Positions 62,463 to 64,000 of a stretch of DNA of 64,000 bases are shown here, piece by piece. Position 1 is the stretch's first letter. Each line of letters begins with the position of its first letter. A model generated the notes under the pieces. It made no database searches, was not told the origin of the DNA, and worked only from the letters and a program-made list of their open reading frames with translations. This DNA comes from Ectopseudomonas composti (GTDB lineage: Bacteria; Pseudomonadota; Gammaproteobacteria; Pseudomonadales; Pseudomonadaceae): the NCBI RefSeq assembly GCF_001567565.1, contig NZ_LSSW01000013.1, positions 62,001-126,000 on the forward strand. Reading direction: 5' to 3'. The position numbers and the translations under genes were made by a program.

Positions 62463-63269
62463 TCAGCGCATGCCTGGATTGAGCGCCAGGTCCAGATGGC
62501 GCGCGGCCTTGGCTGTCAGCTCGCCTTCGGGAAACTGCACCAGCAGGCGGCGCAGGTAGGCGATGGCCTTGTCGCGGTTGGCGTTGGGGTTGTCCGGCGC
62601 CATGTGCATCAGCGCCAGTTGATACAGCGCCTTTTCCTTGATGTCCGCCGGCACGTGTGGATCGGCCAGGCCCAGCAGGTAAAGCTGCTCGGCTTCGTCG
62701 ACGCGGCCCTTGAGCACGGCGCGGCGCGACAGCAGGGTCATGTCCGGGTCGAGGCTGGGTTTGTACAGATCGAGGTTCTGGCTCGGTTGCCAGTTTTCCA
62801 GCAGCTCGCGCGAGGTCTTGTGGATCGGCTCGTCGGCGCGTTGGCGGATCGCCTCGATGCGCTGCTCGGCGCGGTTGGCTGCCTGGCTGGCGGGAAACTC
62901 GTTGAGCACCTTGTAGAAGTAGTTGAGCGCCTTGGGGTCGTCGCGCTGCTCGTTGAAGCGGTTCATGTAGATCAGGCCGATCTGATACAGGGCGATGGCG
63001 CGCACCTCGCCACTCAGTTGCGGGTCGCGGTAACCGTCCAGGTACAGCGCTTCGGCCTTGTCGCTGTGGGCGTCGCGAATGGCCATGGCGCTGTAGGTCA
63101 GCAGATCGCCTTCCTCTTCGATGGCCGCGGTCATGCGCTTGGTTTTCAGGGCCTTGTATTCGACCACTTCGTTGGTGGTGACCTGGGCGATGAACAGCGG
63201 CGTGGTCGGTGCGCAGGCGCTCAGCAGGGTGGCGCCAATGATCAGGCAAAGCGGTCGGACGAGCGGCAT
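62463..63269 (-). CDS. TPR-like lipoprotein
   Basis: A 268-residue lipoprotein with lipobox LLSAC (Cys19) and a helical repeat body (AIALYQIGLIYMNRFNEQ, KALNYFYKVLNEFPASQAA, KALYQLALMHMAPDNPNA). Probably anchored in the outer membrane. Divergent from a second small lipoprotein gene. Confidence 0.82.
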   Translation of the reverse strand: MPLVRPLCLIIGATLLSACAPTTPLFIAQVTTNEVVEYKALKTKRMTAAIEEEGDLLTYSAMAIRDAHSDKAEALYLDGYRDPQLSGEVRAIALYQIGLIYMNRFNEQRDDPKALNYFYKVLNEFPASQAANRAEQRIEAIRQRADEPIHKTSRELLENWQPSQNLDLYKPSLDPDMTLLSRRAVLKGRVDEAEQLYLLGLADPHVPADIKEKALYQLALMHMAPDNPNANRDKAIAYLRRLLVQFPEGELTAKAARHLDLALNPGMR

Positions 63270-63420
63270 GCGGGCTCCTTGGCCGAAACGGGCCGGTGCC
63301 GCGCAGTCTAGTCAGCACGCCATACAGCGCCAAGGCGTGGGCAGCAAAACCCATCGGAGGTTTGTCGCTGTTCAGTTTTTGCCGGCGCTGTCGATACACT
63401 GCCCATTGGAGGACTTGCCC

Positions 63421-63795
63421 ATGCGTACCCTGATCATTCTGGCCGTGGCCCTGGTTGCCACGGGTTGCACCCGCGTCTCGCTCGACCATCATCTGAACAA
63501 CGCTTATCGCGCCTATAACGAAGGTGACTGCGCCCAGGTCGCGCTGGAGCTGTCGCAGGCCGAGCGCAAGAGCCGCTCGCGCAGCTACCTGCAGCCGGAA
63601 ATTTCCCTGCTGCGTGGTCAATGCCTGGAGCGTGAGAGCCTGTTCGTCGATGCGGCGCAGACCTACCAGTTCATCATCGCGCGCTACCCGGCCAGCGAGT
63701 ATGCCTATCGCGCCCGCGCTCGCCTGCAGACCCTGGAGCAGCTGGGGCATCACAGCCCGGCACCGGCCGCCAAGATCAGCCCGGCTGCGCTCTGA
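63421..63795 (+). CDS. Small TPR-like lipoprotein
   Basis: A 124-residue lipoprotein, lipobox VATGC (Cys16). The mature part holds two helical-repeat pairs (NNAYRAYNEGDCAQVALELS, AAQTYQFIIARYPASEYAYR). Two Cys (in EGDCAQ and RGQCLE) may form a disulfide. Divergent from the other TPR-like lipoprotein and probably related in role. Confidence 0.8.
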   Translation: MRTLIILAVALVATGCTRVSLDHHLNNAYRAYNEGDCAQVALELSQAERKSRSRSYLQPEISLLRGQCLERESLFVDAAQTYQFIIARYPASEYAYRARARLQTLEQLGHHSPAPAAKISPAAL

Positions 63796-63868
63796 ACCTT
63801 CGGTCGCAAGCATTTCTCGGCGATGCGGCGCAGTATAAGCTGACGCGTGTCTCTCATGGAGGATGAAC

Positions 63869-64000
63869 ATGCGTCACTGGTTGCTGATCGCCGCGCTGCT
63901 GCCCTCGCTGGCCGCGGCAGAAATCTATCGCTGGACGGACGAGCAGGGGCAGGTGCATTTCGGCCAGCGCCCCGTGGCCGGGGCTGAAACCGTGCAGGTG
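63869..64000 (+). CDS. DUF4124 protein, 5' part only
   Basis: The first 44 codons, cut by the window end. Signal peptide MRHWLLIAALLPSLAAA is followed by EIYRWTDEQGQVHFGQRPV, the DUF4124 start. Usually a periplasmic protein of unknown function. GGAGGA precedes the start. Confidence 0.8.
   Translation, partial: MRHWLLIAALLPSLAAAEIYRWTDEQGQVHFGQRPVAGAETVQV

Noticed and set aside
62215..63870. 551-codon minus-strand frame over the lipoprotein genes
   Set aside because: Covers two better-supported genes in other frames and turns into an Arg/Pro/Ala-rich shadow.
1..64000. CRISPR arrays, insertion sequences, prophage, tRNA or rRNA genes
   Set aside because: No regular spaced repeats, transposase, integrase, phage structural genes or tRNA-like folds were noticed; a covariance-model search was not possible.

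Overview
The window looks like chromosome of a Pseudomonas of the mendocina/oleovorans (Ectopseudomonas) group. It is GC-rich, with gamma-proteobacterial sigma54-type promoters, many chemoreceptors and GGDEF proteins, and the heme-dependent oxidative N-demethylase operon known from P. mendocina. No rRNA, tRNA, CRISPR array, prophage or insertion sequence was seen. The only repeat of note is a long inverted repeat at the left edge. || Region 1 (0.05-5 kb): a non-coding inverted repeat, a GNAT acetyltransferase, a NIT-domain chemoreceptor and a membrane diguanylate cyclase. || Region 2 (5.2-22 kb) is a methylated-amine island. Trimethylamine monooxygenase (tmm) makes TMAO. TMAO demethylase (tdm) splits it to dimethylamine and formaldehyde. 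A four-subunit heme N-demethylase (dmm/HODM) converts dimethylamine to methylamine, with a GcvT-like subunit to catch the C1 unit on tetrahydrofolate. Linked genes encode an SMR exporter, a class-I glutamine amidotransferase, an Amt-family transporter followed by an unlisted 59-residue membrane protein, two chemoreceptors, and a divergent soluble histidine kinase / NarL-type regulator / tandem-PAS trio that is the obvious candidate regulator. Sigma54 -24/-12 elements precede both the dmm operon and amtB. The dmm, amtB and tmm upstream regions share a 17-bp AT-rich motif ending in AAAAGTTCYY. || Region 3 (22-30 kb): azlCD, then a pterin operon (folM-folE-folX-DUF1244-hopJ), an ABM-domain membrane protein, a LitR/PplR-type MerR regulator with a degenerate B12 pocket, a PilZ-like protein, a short LOV photoreceptor and a flavodoxin. 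Two candidate PplR boxes lie upstream of folM, one where its promoter should be, suggesting blue-light control of pterin synthesis. || Region 4 (30-36 kb): small metabolic and envelope genes, including a class II aldolase / alpha-beta hydrolase / DUF1569 operon, a Gly/Ser-rich exported protein, an SDR, a lipoprotein, a PfpI protein, an RHH protein and a 32-residue ORF. || Region 5 (36-42.5 kb) is a seven-gene operon: thermostable-hemolysin family protein, AMP-dependent ligase with Arg at the A10 Lys position, heme-oxygenase-like diiron protein, SDR, TPR protein, and an OmpR-type regulator and kinase. A TTAA-N7-TTAA (PmrA/QseB-like) box lies 49 bp before the first gene, so the operon probably regulates itself; its product is unknown. 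|| Region 6 (42.6-48 kb): a TetR regulator diverging from a serine hydrolase, outer-membrane barrel, DUF3237 protein and MFS transporter, probably an uptake and hydrolysis unit for an unknown ester or amide. || Region 7 (48-64 kb): largely core metabolism, with GNAT-nitrilase-ZapE, D-serine dehydratase, class I fumarase, a diguanylate cyclase overlapping a 2Fe-2S reductase gene, enoyl-CoA hydratase, pyruvate kinase, a tandem universal stress protein, two TPR-like lipoproteins and a DUF4124 gene cut by the window end. Start sites were chosen from ribosome-binding sites and overlaps. Functional names rest on motif recognition, not database searches.
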